Shown here one piece after another: positions 1-6,643 of a stretch of DNA of 18,803 nucleotides. This DNA is from RGIG8748 sp045578205 (GTDB lineage Bacteria; Bacillota; Clostridia; UMGS1810): assembly GCA_045578205.1 (NCBI GenBank), contig JAZNJU010000177.1, positions 1-18,803 on the forward strand. The letters are read 5' to 3'. The notes beneath the pieces are model-generated. The model saw only the letters and a list, made by a program, of their open reading frames with translations. It was not told the DNA's origin and made no database searches. Made by a program: the position numbers and the translations under genes. The number at the start of each line of letters is the position of its first letter. Positions within the stretch are counted from its first letter, which is position 1.

Positions 1-134
1 TAATAATATACTTATCCATTTCTATTATTATTATATACCTATTTTTCTAAAAGTCAATAGGTTATAATTTGTTTTAAAAATTATAAATTATTTCGCAGAG
101 GTGTTATATTGTTTATTTTCAATTATTATAGAGT
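1..134. other. AT-rich intergenic stretch
   Basis: This stretch lies downstream of the minus-strand AraC-type gene and holds no gene I can support. It is almost entirely A and T. It includes a 9-bp AT-only inverted repeat (62-70 with 78-86, loop of 7), which is too weak to call a terminator. Nothing else stands out. Confidence 0.5.
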
Positions 135-977
135 TCACAAAATCGTCTTATATTTTCCCGGCGGTACTCCTACCGCCTTTTTGAATGTTCGTATAAAATT
201 AGCATAGTCATTAAACCCGCACATAAAGGCGGTATCTGTAACGCTTTTTCCTGCTGCGAGTAGTTTTTTTGCTTCGGTTACACGCTTGCTGACCGTATAT
301 TTTGTTACCGTTGTACCGCAGTAACGGTTAAAAAGACGCGAGAGTTGAGTAGGCGATATAAAGGCATTTTTTGCTACGATTTCAAGCGTAATTTCTGAAG
401 AATAATTATTGTTTATGTAATCAATGGCAAGTTGGACAGTTCTGTTGCTTATTTCTCCCTGGAGATTGTCATTGTGTGTATAAAACAGTCTGCTTGTTTC
501 AAAGAGTATTTCGGTTGCACGAAGCCTTTTATACATTTCATCACCATACGGATAATCCTCTTTTAATTCTTCAAACAGAGAAAATAGTCTTTCTCTCTCC
601 TTGGAAGAAAGTGAAATTTTTGTAATTTTTCCTGATGTATAAAAACAATCCGACAAATGTATGTCACCAAATGAATTTGAGTACAAAAAAGATGGGTGAA
701 TATGCATAATGTATCTCGAAAATTTGTCGTTGCAATCGGGTACTACCTTGTGTGCCTCAAACTGATTTATAACAAACAAATCTCCGTCATTTATATCATA
801 TAATTTGTTGTCTATAAGAAAGTTCTTTCCACCTTCAAGGCAGAAAAATAATTCACAACATTCATGAATATGCACTTCCTGATTTTGATTTTTTATATCA
901 GAGTAGAAAACACCAAAGGTTTTGGTTTTTGTTGTATAATCAACCGCGTCAGAGCATTTTTCAAAGATACACTTCAC
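135..977 (-). CDS. AraC-family transcriptional regulator (cupin sensor + HTH)
   Basis: A 280-residue DNA-binding regulator of classic AraC length. Residues about 20-90 form a cupin-like ligand-sensing domain, with an HIHE stretch and the GG..FLID...Y.I..GDLFVI pattern. Residues about 176-280 hold two helix-turn-helix motifs, ending in the family signature around CGFNDYANFIRTFKKAVGV and P..YK. The start is GTG at 975-977; a strong ribosome site (AAAGGAGG on the minus strand) sits seven bases upstream, and no better start is near. It diverges from the uronate-catabolism cluster across about 145 bp, so it most likely senses a sugar-acid or oligosaccharide intermediate and controls that cluster and perhaps itself. 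Family assignment is secure; ligand and targets are inferred from position. Confidence 0.93.
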   Translation of the reverse strand: MKCIFEKCSDAVDYTTKTKTFGVFYSDIKNQNQEVHIHECCELFFCLEGGKNFLIDNKLYDINDGDLFVINQFEAHKVVPDCNDKFSRYIMHIHPSFLYSNSFGDIHLSDCFYTSGKITKISLSSKERERLFSLFEELKEDYPYGDEMYKRLRATEILFETSRLFYTHNDNLQGEISNRTVQLAIDYINNNYSSEITLEIVAKNAFISPTQLSRLFNRYCGTTVTKYTVSKRVTEAKKLLAAGKSVTDTAFMCGFNDYANFIRTFKKAVGVPPGKYKTIL

Positions 978-999
978 TTTGAGACCTCCTTTTTATCTC

Positions 1000-1005
1000 A
1001 TTATA
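1000..1005 (-). promoter_or_regulatory. -10 element candidate for the AraC-type gene
   Basis: The minus strand reads TATAAT here, a perfect -10 hexamer 22 bases upstream of the GTG start of the AraC-type gene. Transcription would begin about 15 bases before the start codon, leaving room for the AAAGGAGG ribosome site. No convincing -35 hexamer is seen at 16-18 bases, so activation or weak basal expression is possible. Confidence 0.4.
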
Positions 1006-1045
1006 CAATTAGTTCTTTTATAGCATATCATAAAATGGTTGAAAA

Positions 1046-1082
1046 TGCAATAAAGGAGTTCGTAATTGCAATAAAATTGCAA
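1046..1082. promoter_or_regulatory. Candidate AraC-type operator: three phased TGCAA repeats
   Basis: TGCAA occurs on the plus strand at 1046-1050, 1067-1071 and 1078-1082, with starts 21 and 11 bases apart, so all three fall on about the same face of the helix. The first two extend to the direct repeat TGCAATAAA. Pairs of direct half-sites about 21 bp apart are typical of AraC-family operators. The array lies between the divergent AraC-type gene and the catabolic cluster, just upstream of the probable plus-strand promoter. The regulator that binds is inferred, and short AT-rich repeats can arise by chance. Confidence 0.35.
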
Positions 1083-1090
1083 ATTACATG

Positions 1091-1177
1091 TGATAACATT
1101 AACATAATTTGAGGTGTAAGATAATGCTCACCTTAAAAGTGATAGATAGTAACGGTAATGTAAGAGGTAAATGCAAG
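1091..1177 (+). repeat. Direct repeat copy 1 (leader copy)
   Basis: This 87-bp segment matches 4094-4180 without gaps, with seven mismatches by eye (about 92% identity). It contains 33 bases of upstream sequence with a ribosome-site-like GAGGTG, an ATG at 1124, and the first 18 codons of the KduI-fusion gene. After 1177 the two copies diverge abruptly. Two of the five coding-part differences are silent and three change the residue (T to I, I to V, W to C), so this copy does not look strongly constrained as protein. With copy 2 it brackets the ceramidase-like and MATE genes. Confidence 0.9.
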
Positions 1178-1195
1178 ATAGTACAAGGAGGATAA
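1124..1195 (+). CDS. 23-codon leader ORF, truncated copy of the KduI-fusion gene start
   Basis: The ATG at 1124 is preceded by GAGGTG and opens a 23-residue reading frame whose first 16 residues match the start of the KduI-fusion protein except at two positions (I for T, V for I). The frame then leaves the repeat and stops with TAA at 1193-1195, inside the ribosome-site region of the ceramidase-like gene, whose ATG is at 1201. Ribosomes translating this minigene would finish on top of the next gene's AGGAGG, so it could act as a coupling leader. It may equally be a relic of the rearrangement that made the repeat. No independent peptide function can be claimed. Confidence 0.45.
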   Translation: MLTLKVIDSNGNVRGKCKIVQGG

Positions 1196-1200
1196 CAAAA

Positions 1201-2700
1201 ATGAGTAAAATACGAATCGGTTGGGCAGAGGAAACACTTGTTCCCGATAAAAAAGTAAGCCTTGCCGGACAGTTCTTTGAGAGAATATCAGAGTATGTGG
1301 AATCAGAGATAAGCGCAACTGCGATGGCTGTGGAATCAAATGGTGAGCAGATGATAATTGTTTCTGCAGATATGACAGGCATTCCTTCGTACATTATGGA
1401 TATGGTGAGAGAGAAGTTTGCAAAATATGTGAGTGATTTCGACCCGAGAAAAATAATTGTTGCCGCTACTCACACGCATACATCGCACACGATTGCAGCC
1501 CCTGGAAGTGCAGGAAGAAGTATAAGCGTAGCTAGGCAGATTCTCGATGAGTTCCTTCCCGACGGAAAGAACTATGAAACTCTTGTTACATCGGACGATA
1601 GTGTAATGAAGCCCGAGGAGGCAACAGAGTTTGTTACAGACCAGATTGCCCTTGCCGCAAAGAAAGCGTGGGAAAACCGCGAGGATGCGTTTTATGCCAA
1701 TGAGTTCGGACGGGCGCCTGTGGGAATGTGCAGAAGGGTTGCCTACAATGACGGCAGCGCTCAAATGTGGGGAGATGCCGATACCGCAACCTTTGATGCA
1801 CTTGAGGGAGGTAACGACTCGGGTATTGAACTTATCTATACATTTGACAAGGACAAAAAACTCACAGGTGTTGTTGCAAATATAGCATGCCCCGCACAGA
1901 TTCTGGAACAGAGAAGTTTTATTTCTGCAGATTACTGGGGAAGAGCAAAGGCTAATATACGCGAAAAACTCGGAGGGGATATTTTTCTTCTCGGCTTGGG
2001 AGGTGCAGGCGGTGACCAGTGTCCCCGTGACCTTGTAAGATGGGTTAACCCCGAGACGCCTATTGACGATCCTAACGTAAAGAGAGCTAATCCCAAGAAA
2101 CGCAAAGCGGATCCTTCCATGTACGATATATCGGGATGTAACCGCGTAGGTAAGCGTATTTCGAACGAAATTATATCTGTATACGAAGAAATAGAAGAGT
2201 ACAAGGATACCGCAGAGTTTAAACATTTGGTTCTGGATTTGGATCTTCCTCTTCGCAAGGCAACCATTTCCGACTACAATAATGCAGTAAGGGAACTTGA
2301 ATACTATATAGATAAAAACAAGGACAAGGAATCCTTTAACTTTGAAGATAATGCAAAAATGCATGTGCATACGGGTACCATTGCGCGCTACAGGACTCAG
2401 CAGACCAAGGAAATTTTTACGATTGAAACACATATAGTTCGACTTGGCGATGTTGCATTCTCCACAAATCCTTTTGAACTTTTCCTTGATTTCGGAAACA
2501 GAATCAAGGCAAGAAGTAACGCCGAGCAGACATTTATAGTACAACTTTCTTGCGGAGTAGGCGGATATCTGCCCACACAAAAAGCAGAAAAAGCGGGACA
2601 CTACAGTGCATACATAAGCAGCGGTAATGTAGGCCATGAAGGCGGAGATATGTTTGTGAGGAAAACTGTAAACGAAATAAATAAAATGTTTGACAACTGA
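1201..2700 (+). CDS. Neutral/alkaline ceramidase-like hydrolase (PF04734-type), cytoplasmic
   Basis: A 499-residue protein of the neutral/alkaline non-lysosomal ceramidase N-terminal-domain family; members are zinc amidases that cut N-acyl bonds. Visible landmarks are AATHTHTSHT (H91 and H93, likely zinc site), ACPAQ around C230, GGAGGDQCPRD (residues about 269-278), NPFELF with E426, and GGYLPT with Y456. In true ceramidases the GDVSPN motif carries the nucleophilic serine; here it reads GDQCPR, with cysteine 274 at the serine position. The region where a second zinc histidine might be expected reads ACPAQ, so activity on ceramide is doubtful. There is no signal peptide. The start at 1201 is chosen because AAGGAGG lies nine bases upstream; an in-frame ATG at 1171 belongs to the repeat-derived leader. 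The stop overlaps the next gene's ribosome site. Acting on an N-acylated sugar fits the context but is inference. Confidence 0.8.
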   Translation: MSKIRIGWAEETLVPDKKVSLAGQFFERISEYVESEISATAMAVESNGEQMIIVSADMTGIPSYIMDMVREKFAKYVSDFDPRKIIVAATHTHTSHTIAAPGSAGRSISVARQILDEFLPDGKNYETLVTSDDSVMKPEEATEFVTDQIALAAKKAWENREDAFYANEFGRAPVGMCRRVAYNDGSAQMWGDADTATFDALEGGNDSGIELIYTFDKDKKLTGVVANIACPAQILEQRSFISADYWGRAKANIREKLGGDIFLLGLGGAGGDQCPRDLVRWVNPETPIDDPNVKRANPKKRKADPSMYDISGCNRVGKRISNEIISVYEEIEEYKDTAEFKHLVLDLDLPLRKATISDYNNAVRELEYYIDKNKDKESFNFEDNAKMHVHTGTIARYRTQQTKEIFTIETHIVRLGDVAFSTNPFELFLDFGNRIKARSNAEQTFIVQLSCGVGGYLPTQKAEKAGHYSAYISSGNVGHEGGDMFVRKTVNEINKMFDN

Positions 2701-2704
2701 GGAG

Positions 2705-4072
2705 ATGTTGAAATTGGCAATTCTAACCTTGCCAAAAGGCGCGAGATTTACAAATAAAGAAATGGTCTTGTTTTTGTTGCCGGTGATTTTTGAGCAGTTG
2801 ATGATGGCCGCGCTGGGTATGGCAGATACTTTTATGGTATCGCAGAAACTTGGTGCTACCGCCCTCGCAGGTGTAGCCCTTGTAAACAGAATTGATGTTT
2901 TTGCAAAGCAGTTCTTTCTGGCGTTTGCGCAGGGCGGAAGTGTTGTTCTTGCTCAGTACATCGGTGCCCGAAACGAAAAGTATTCGAGAATATCACTTAA
3001 AACCAATATTCAGATTTTGGTTTTCATAGGAATTCTCGTTATGCTTGTTATGCAGATTTTCAAGAAACAGTTTGTGTATCTGTTTTTTGGAAATGCTGAG
3101 CAAGCAGTTCTTAACGTAAGCCTAAAATATTTTTCGGTTACGGCCCTTTCTTATCCTTTTGTGGCATTGTATTATGCCTGCGGTTCATTGTTTCGGGTAA
3201 TGGGAGAGAGTAAAACTCCCTTTATAAGTTCAGTAGTAATGATGGGGCTTAACCTTGTATTCAAGTACATATTCATTTTCTGCATGGAAAGCGGAGTGGA
3301 AGGTGCGGCTTTCTCCACACTTCTGGCTATGGCAATAGTGGGACTTGTTTTGCTTTTCAGACTCACGGGCAAAAATAATTCCGTAAGGCTTACGAGATTG
3401 TTTGAACCGGAGTTTGATATTAAAACTGCAATCAAAGTTCTGAAGGTTTCTTTCCCCAACGGAATGGAACAGGGATTATTTCAGTTTGGAGCCCTTTTCC
3501 TTGCGGGAGTGGTATCGGGGCTTGGTGAGGATGCGGTAAACGCAGACCAGATTGCACGCAATCTTTCGCAATTTCTTGTTTCGTACAGTGCTGCTTTTTG
3601 CGCCCTTATGCTTATGGTGACAGGGCAGTGTTTAGGTGCCGGCTCACCAGAAGAAGCACAAATGTACAAAAAACACATACTTAAGATAAATTATATCTTC
3701 TCCATTGGTATGGGACTGATATTCCTTATTGTTTTGAAACCTGTAGTTTCAATTTTTAATGTATCACTGGAAACCAAGATTTGGGCACAGCAAATACTTA
3801 TACTATATACATTTGGAACAATGATTTTATATCCTTCAAGTTTTACTGTACCTTCTGCCTTACGAGGCGCGGGAGACACCAGATTTGTAATGATTGTATC
3901 GGCATTGTCTATGTTGATATTCAGACTAAGTGTTGCCCATGTTGCAGTTAAGGTGTTCAAAACAGGCGTTATGAGTATATGGATTGCAATGGTTCTTGAC
4001 TGGGTTGTGAGAACTGTAATATTTGAAATCAGATACCGGAGGGGAAACTGGAAGAACCTTTGCGTAATGTAG
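2705..4072 (+). CDS. MATE-family multidrug/metabolite efflux protein
   Basis: A polytopic membrane protein of about 455 residues, the usual length for MATE antiporters, which export organic cations or metabolites using a sodium or proton gradient. The N-terminal helices show the family pattern (LLPVIFEQLMMAALGMADTFMV, then GATALAGVALVNRID and the QGGSVVLAQYIGARN segment), repeated in the second half (SFPNGMEQGLFQFGALFLAG, GQCLGAG) as expected for two six-helix bundles. The start is uncertain. The GAGGAG ribosome site at 2699-2704, formed partly by the upstream stop codon, abuts the ATG at 2705; an in-frame TTG at 2714 has better spacing (9 bases) and an in-frame TTG also exists at 2690. Overlap with the upstream gene implies translational coupling. 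A MATE exporter inside a sugar-acid operon is unusual; its substrate is unknown. Confidence 0.9.
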   Translation: MLKLAILTLPKGARFTNKEMVLFLLPVIFEQLMMAALGMADTFMVSQKLGATALAGVALVNRIDVFAKQFFLAFAQGGSVVLAQYIGARNEKYSRISLKTNIQILVFIGILVMLVMQIFKKQFVYLFFGNAEQAVLNVSLKYFSVTALSYPFVALYYACGSLFRVMGESKTPFISSVVMMGLNLVFKYIFIFCMESGVEGAAFSTLLAMAIVGLVLLFRLTGKNNSVRLTRLFEPEFDIKTAIKVLKVSFPNGMEQGLFQFGALFLAGVVSGLGEDAVNADQIARNLSQFLVSYSAAFCALMLMVTGQCLGAGSPEEAQMYKKHILKINYIFSIGMGLIFLIVLKPVVSIFNVSLETKIWAQQILILYTFGTMILYPSSFTVPSALRGAGDTRFVMIVSALSMLIFRLSVAHVAVKVFKTGVMSIWIAMVLDWVVRTVIFEIRYRRGNWKNLCVM

Positions 4073-4093
4073 TGTATAGAAATTAAACACTCC

Positions 4094-4180
4094 TGATAAC
4101 ATTAACATAATTGGAGGTGTAAGAGAATGCTTACCTTAAAAGTGACAGATAGCAACGGTAATATAAGAGGTAAATGGAAG
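4094..4180 (+). repeat. Direct repeat copy 2 (start of the KduI-fusion gene)
   Basis: This is the intact-context copy of the 87-bp repeat at 1091-1177; copy-to-copy offset is 3003 bp. It begins 22 bases after the MATE stop codon, includes the ribosome site TTGGAGGTG, and continues into codon 18 of the KduI-fusion gene, where the match ends. The TGCAA array found upstream of copy 1 is absent here, so this copy seems to lack the promoter/operator part. Confidence 0.9.
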
Positions 4181-5803
4181 GGCATGAAAATAGATGCCAG
4201 GTTTTGTGGAAATTTTCTTCCGGGCGATAAAATCAAAGTTTTTGCAGATGGTTGCAGTTTTATTGCTCTTAAACTTGATGCTACCTTGGAAGAAAGTATA
4301 GTATGGCTTCCAAACCACAGATTTGAATTTGAAATACCGGCTGAGCAGGAATGTGGAATGTGTTATCACCCTGATGCTTTTTGCGGCAATGAGCATGTTA
4401 TATCGGTCAGGGAGCCCGAAGATACAGAGATATATGGATATCGGAATATTGCATTAAACTCCCACGATCGCCATGGTATCGATAAATATTTTCCTCATGC
4501 ATCAGCAAATTTTGTTACAAGAAATGACCCGTGTTTCTATGAACGCAATGCAATAGATGGTGTTACAAACAATCAGGGGCATGGCTATTATCCGTACCAT
4601 TCATGGTCGGGCGGAGCAAGAGAAGATGTGGAATTTACTCTGGATTTTGGTCGTGAGGTAGAGGTAGACAAATTGGTTTTCTATCTGCGTGCAGACTTCA
4701 AACACAGTGTCGAAACAGGTAAACCTCATGACTCATATTGGAAAAATATTGATATTGAGTTTTCGGATGGACAGGTTATCCGTGGTGAATTTACGATGGA
4801 TAATTCAGACCTCAATGAAAAAAATTCAAAAGGATTGGAAGTAACATTTGATAAAAAAATAACCAAATCAATAAGGTTATTTAATTTTAAGCAAACCACA
4901 CAAATACTATCATTTGCGGCTTTAACGCAAATGGAAGTGTATGGTAATATAATTAAGGAGGATTTAGGCAAAATGGAAGTACGACAGGCAGCAAACTCAA
5001 AAGATGTTAAGCACTACACAACAGAAAGACTTCGTGAGGAATTTCATATTTCGGGTCTTTTCACAAAGGACAATGTAAGAATGGTATATAGCCATATCGA
5101 CAGAATAATCACAGCAGGTCTCATGCCTGTGCATCAGATTCTGAGGCTTGAAGCAGGCAAAGAACTCGCAGCAGATTATTTTCTTGAAAGAAGAGAAATG
5201 GGATGCATCAATATCGGAGGCAAAGGAGTTATCACGGTAGATGGTGTCGAATATGAAATGAATCCGCGAGATGGAATATATATTGGTGTGGGTAATAAAG
5301 AAATTACTTTTAAAAGCGACGATATAGAAAATCCCGCAAAATTTTATGTAAGTTCATGTCCGGCACACACCGCTTATCCCACTGTCAAGATAGATATAAC
5401 AAAGGCAAAAAAGGTTCCGTGCGGAAGTGTAGAGGATTGCAACAAGCGTGTAATCAATCAGTATATACACCCCGAGGTGATGAAGAGCTGTCAACTTGCT
5501 ATGGGACTTACCGAGCTTGAACCCGGTTCAAACTGGAACACAATGCCTACTCATACCCATGACAGAAGAATGGAAGTATATCTGTATCTTGATATGGGTG
5601 AGAATGATGCAGTATTCCACATGATGGGAGAGCCTAATGAGACAAGACATATCATCATGCACAATGAGGAGGCTGTCATTTCACCGAGTTGGTCTATTCA
5701 TAGCGGTGTAGGAACAAAGGCATATTCTTTTATATGGGCTATGTGCGGCGAAAACCAGGAATTTACTGATATGGATTTCATAGAAACAAGTGAACTTAGA
5801 TAA
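4127..5803 (+). CDS. kduI: Fusion of discoidin-like domain with 5-keto-4-deoxyuronate isomerase (KduI)
   Basis: A 558-residue protein, about twice the usual KduI length of about 278. Residues 283-558 are a complete KduI, a cupin isomerase converting 5-keto-4-deoxyuronate to 2,5-diketo-3-deoxygluconate. Its metal ligands are visible as H476, H478 and E483 (THTHDRRMEVY) and H525 (SWSIHSG), matching E. coli H196, H198, E203 and H245 with a constant offset. Residues about 105-275 look like a discoidin/F5-8C beta-sandwich (NIALNSH, AIDG, SWSGGAREDVEFTLDFG, VDKLVFYLRAD, ending QMEVYGN). Residues 1-100 are an unrecognised beta-rich segment. There is no signal peptide, so the lectin-like part would act in the cytoplasm. 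A strong ribosome site and ATG sit exactly at the KduI start (4954-4975), so separate KduI may also be made. The ribosome site for 4127 is GGAGGTG. KduI assignment is firm; the role of the front half is not. Confidence 0.9.
   Translation: MLTLKVTDSNGNIRGKWKGMKIDARFCGNFLPGDKIKVFADGCSFIALKLDATLEESIVWLPNHRFEFEIPAEQECGMCYHPDAFCGNEHVISVREPEDTEIYGYRNIALNSHDRHGIDKYFPHASANFVTRNDPCFYERNAIDGVTNNQGHGYYPYHSWSGGAREDVEFTLDFGREVEVDKLVFYLRADFKHSVETGKPHDSYWKNIDIEFSDGQVIRGEFTMDNSDLNEKNSKGLEVTFDKKITKSIRLFNFKQTTQILSFAALTQMEVYGNIIKEDLGKMEVRQAANSKDVKHYTTERLREEFHISGLFTKDNVRMVYSHIDRIITAGLMPVHQILRLEAGKELAADYFLERREMGCINIGGKGVITVDGVEYEMNPRDGIYIGVGNKEITFKSDDIENPAKFYVSSCPAHTAYPTVKIDITKAKKVPCGSVEDCNKRVINQYIHPEVMKSCQLAMGLTELEPGSNWNTMPTHTHDRRMEVYLYLDMGENDAVFHMMGEPNETRHIIMHNEEAVISPSWSIHSGVGTKAYSFIWAMCGENQEFTDMDFIETSELR
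4954..4975 (+). promoter_or_regulatory. Internal ribosome site and start codon for stand-alone KduI
   Basis: TAAGGAGG at 4954-4961 is followed 11 bases later by an in-frame ATG at 4973. It falls exactly where a normal KduI begins; starting here gives 276 residues, the usual family length. It is stronger than the site of the full-length start. It probably marks the old boundary between two genes whose intervening stop codon was lost, and it may still be used. Confidence 0.6.
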
Positions 5804-5821
5804 AAGAGGAGGTAAGCAACT

Positions 5822-6610
5822 ATGTTTAGATTGGACGGAAAAATAGCACTTGTAACAGGTGCATCCTACGGGATAGGCTTTGCTATTGCAAAAGGTTTTG
5901 CCGAGGCAGGAGCAAAGGTTGTTTTTAACGATATAAATGAAGAACTTGTTGCTAAGGGAATTGAGGCATACAAGGAAGAAGAAATAGACGCCAAAGGCTA
6001 TGTGTGCGATGTAACCGATGAGGATGCGGTAAATTCCATGGTTGCAAGCATAGAAAAGGAAGTCGGAGTAATCGACATCCTTGTCAATAATGCAGGCATT
6101 ATCCGCAGAATTCCCATGCACGAGATGAGTGCAGATGAATTCCGTAAGGTTATAGATGTAGACCTCAATGCTCCTTTTATAGTATCAAAGGCGGTAATTC
6201 CATCTATGATGAAGATGGGACACGGCAAAATTATCAATATTTGCTCTATGATGAGCGAACTGGGACGTGAAACTGTTTCAGCATATGCCGCTGCAAAGGG
6301 CGGTCTCAAGATGCTTACAAGAAACATCTGTTCCGAGTACGGGGAGTACAATATCCAGTGTAACGGCATAGGCCCCGGCTATATTGCAACACCTCAGACA
6401 GCACCATTAAGGGAGCCACAGGCAGACGGTTCAAAGCATCCTTTTGACTCCTTTATATGTGCCAAGACACCTGCAGGCAGATGGCTTAACCCCGATGAAC
6501 TTGTGGGACCTGCGGTATTTCTTGCAAGCGAAGCCTCCAATGCGGTAAACGGACATATTCTCTATGTAGACGGTGGTATACTTGCTTATATAGGTAAACA
6601 GCCAAAATAA
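5822..6610 (+). CDS. kduD: KduD-like short-chain dehydrogenase (2-deoxy-D-gluconate 3-dehydrogenase type)
   Basis: A 262-residue classical short-chain dehydrogenase. The dinucleotide-binding motif TGASYGIG spans residues 12-19, NNAG is at 89-92, and the catalytic set is S142, Y155 and K159 (YAAAK). The C-terminal part, with TPAGRW...DELVGPAVFLASEASNAVNGHILYVDGG, resembles KduD/gluconate 5-dehydrogenase types. KduD reduces 2,5-diketo-3-deoxygluconate, the product of KduI, to 2-keto-3-deoxygluconate, and the gene follows the KduI fusion by 18 bases with an AGAGGAGG ribosome site, which supports this assignment over other dehydrogenases of the family. The protein is cytoplasmic and has no odd features. 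By sequence alone, gluconate 5-dehydrogenase would remain possible. Confidence 0.88.
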   Translation: MFRLDGKIALVTGASYGIGFAIAKGFAEAGAKVVFNDINEELVAKGIEAYKEEEIDAKGYVCDVTDEDAVNSMVASIEKEVGVIDILVNNAGIIRRIPMHEMSADEFRKVIDVDLNAPFIVSKAVIPSMMKMGHGKIINICSMMSELGRETVSAYAAAKGGLKMLTRNICSEYGEYNIQCNGIGPGYIATPQTAPLREPQADGSKHPFDSFICAKTPAGRWLNPDELVGPAVFLASEASNAVNGHILYVDGGILAYIGKQPK

Positions 6611-6643
6611 AAAGCGTTATTACATTTAATAGGAGGTATCACA

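Noticed and set aside
62..86. Inverted repeat in the first intergenic region as a terminator
   Set aside because: The stem is only 9 bp, made solely of A-T pairs, and lacks a GC core, so it is weak and expected by chance in such AT-rich DNA.
864..1112. Plus-strand open frame of 82 codons at the AraC promoter side
   Set aside because: It overlaps the start of the AraC-type gene and the promoter region, and its translation shows no signal peptide or domain.
1336..2637. Long minus-strand open frame (433 codons) opposite the ceramidase-like gene
   Set aside because: It has no ribosome site, its translation is cysteine- and arginine-rich without any family resemblance, and the plus strand has a clear conserved protein. 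It is an antisense by-product of codon use.
1091..4180. The repeat-bracketed cassette as a transposon
   Set aside because: There is no transposase, integrase or terminal inverted repeat, and the flanking repeat is host gene-start sequence, so a rearrangement or recombination origin fits better than an insertion sequence.
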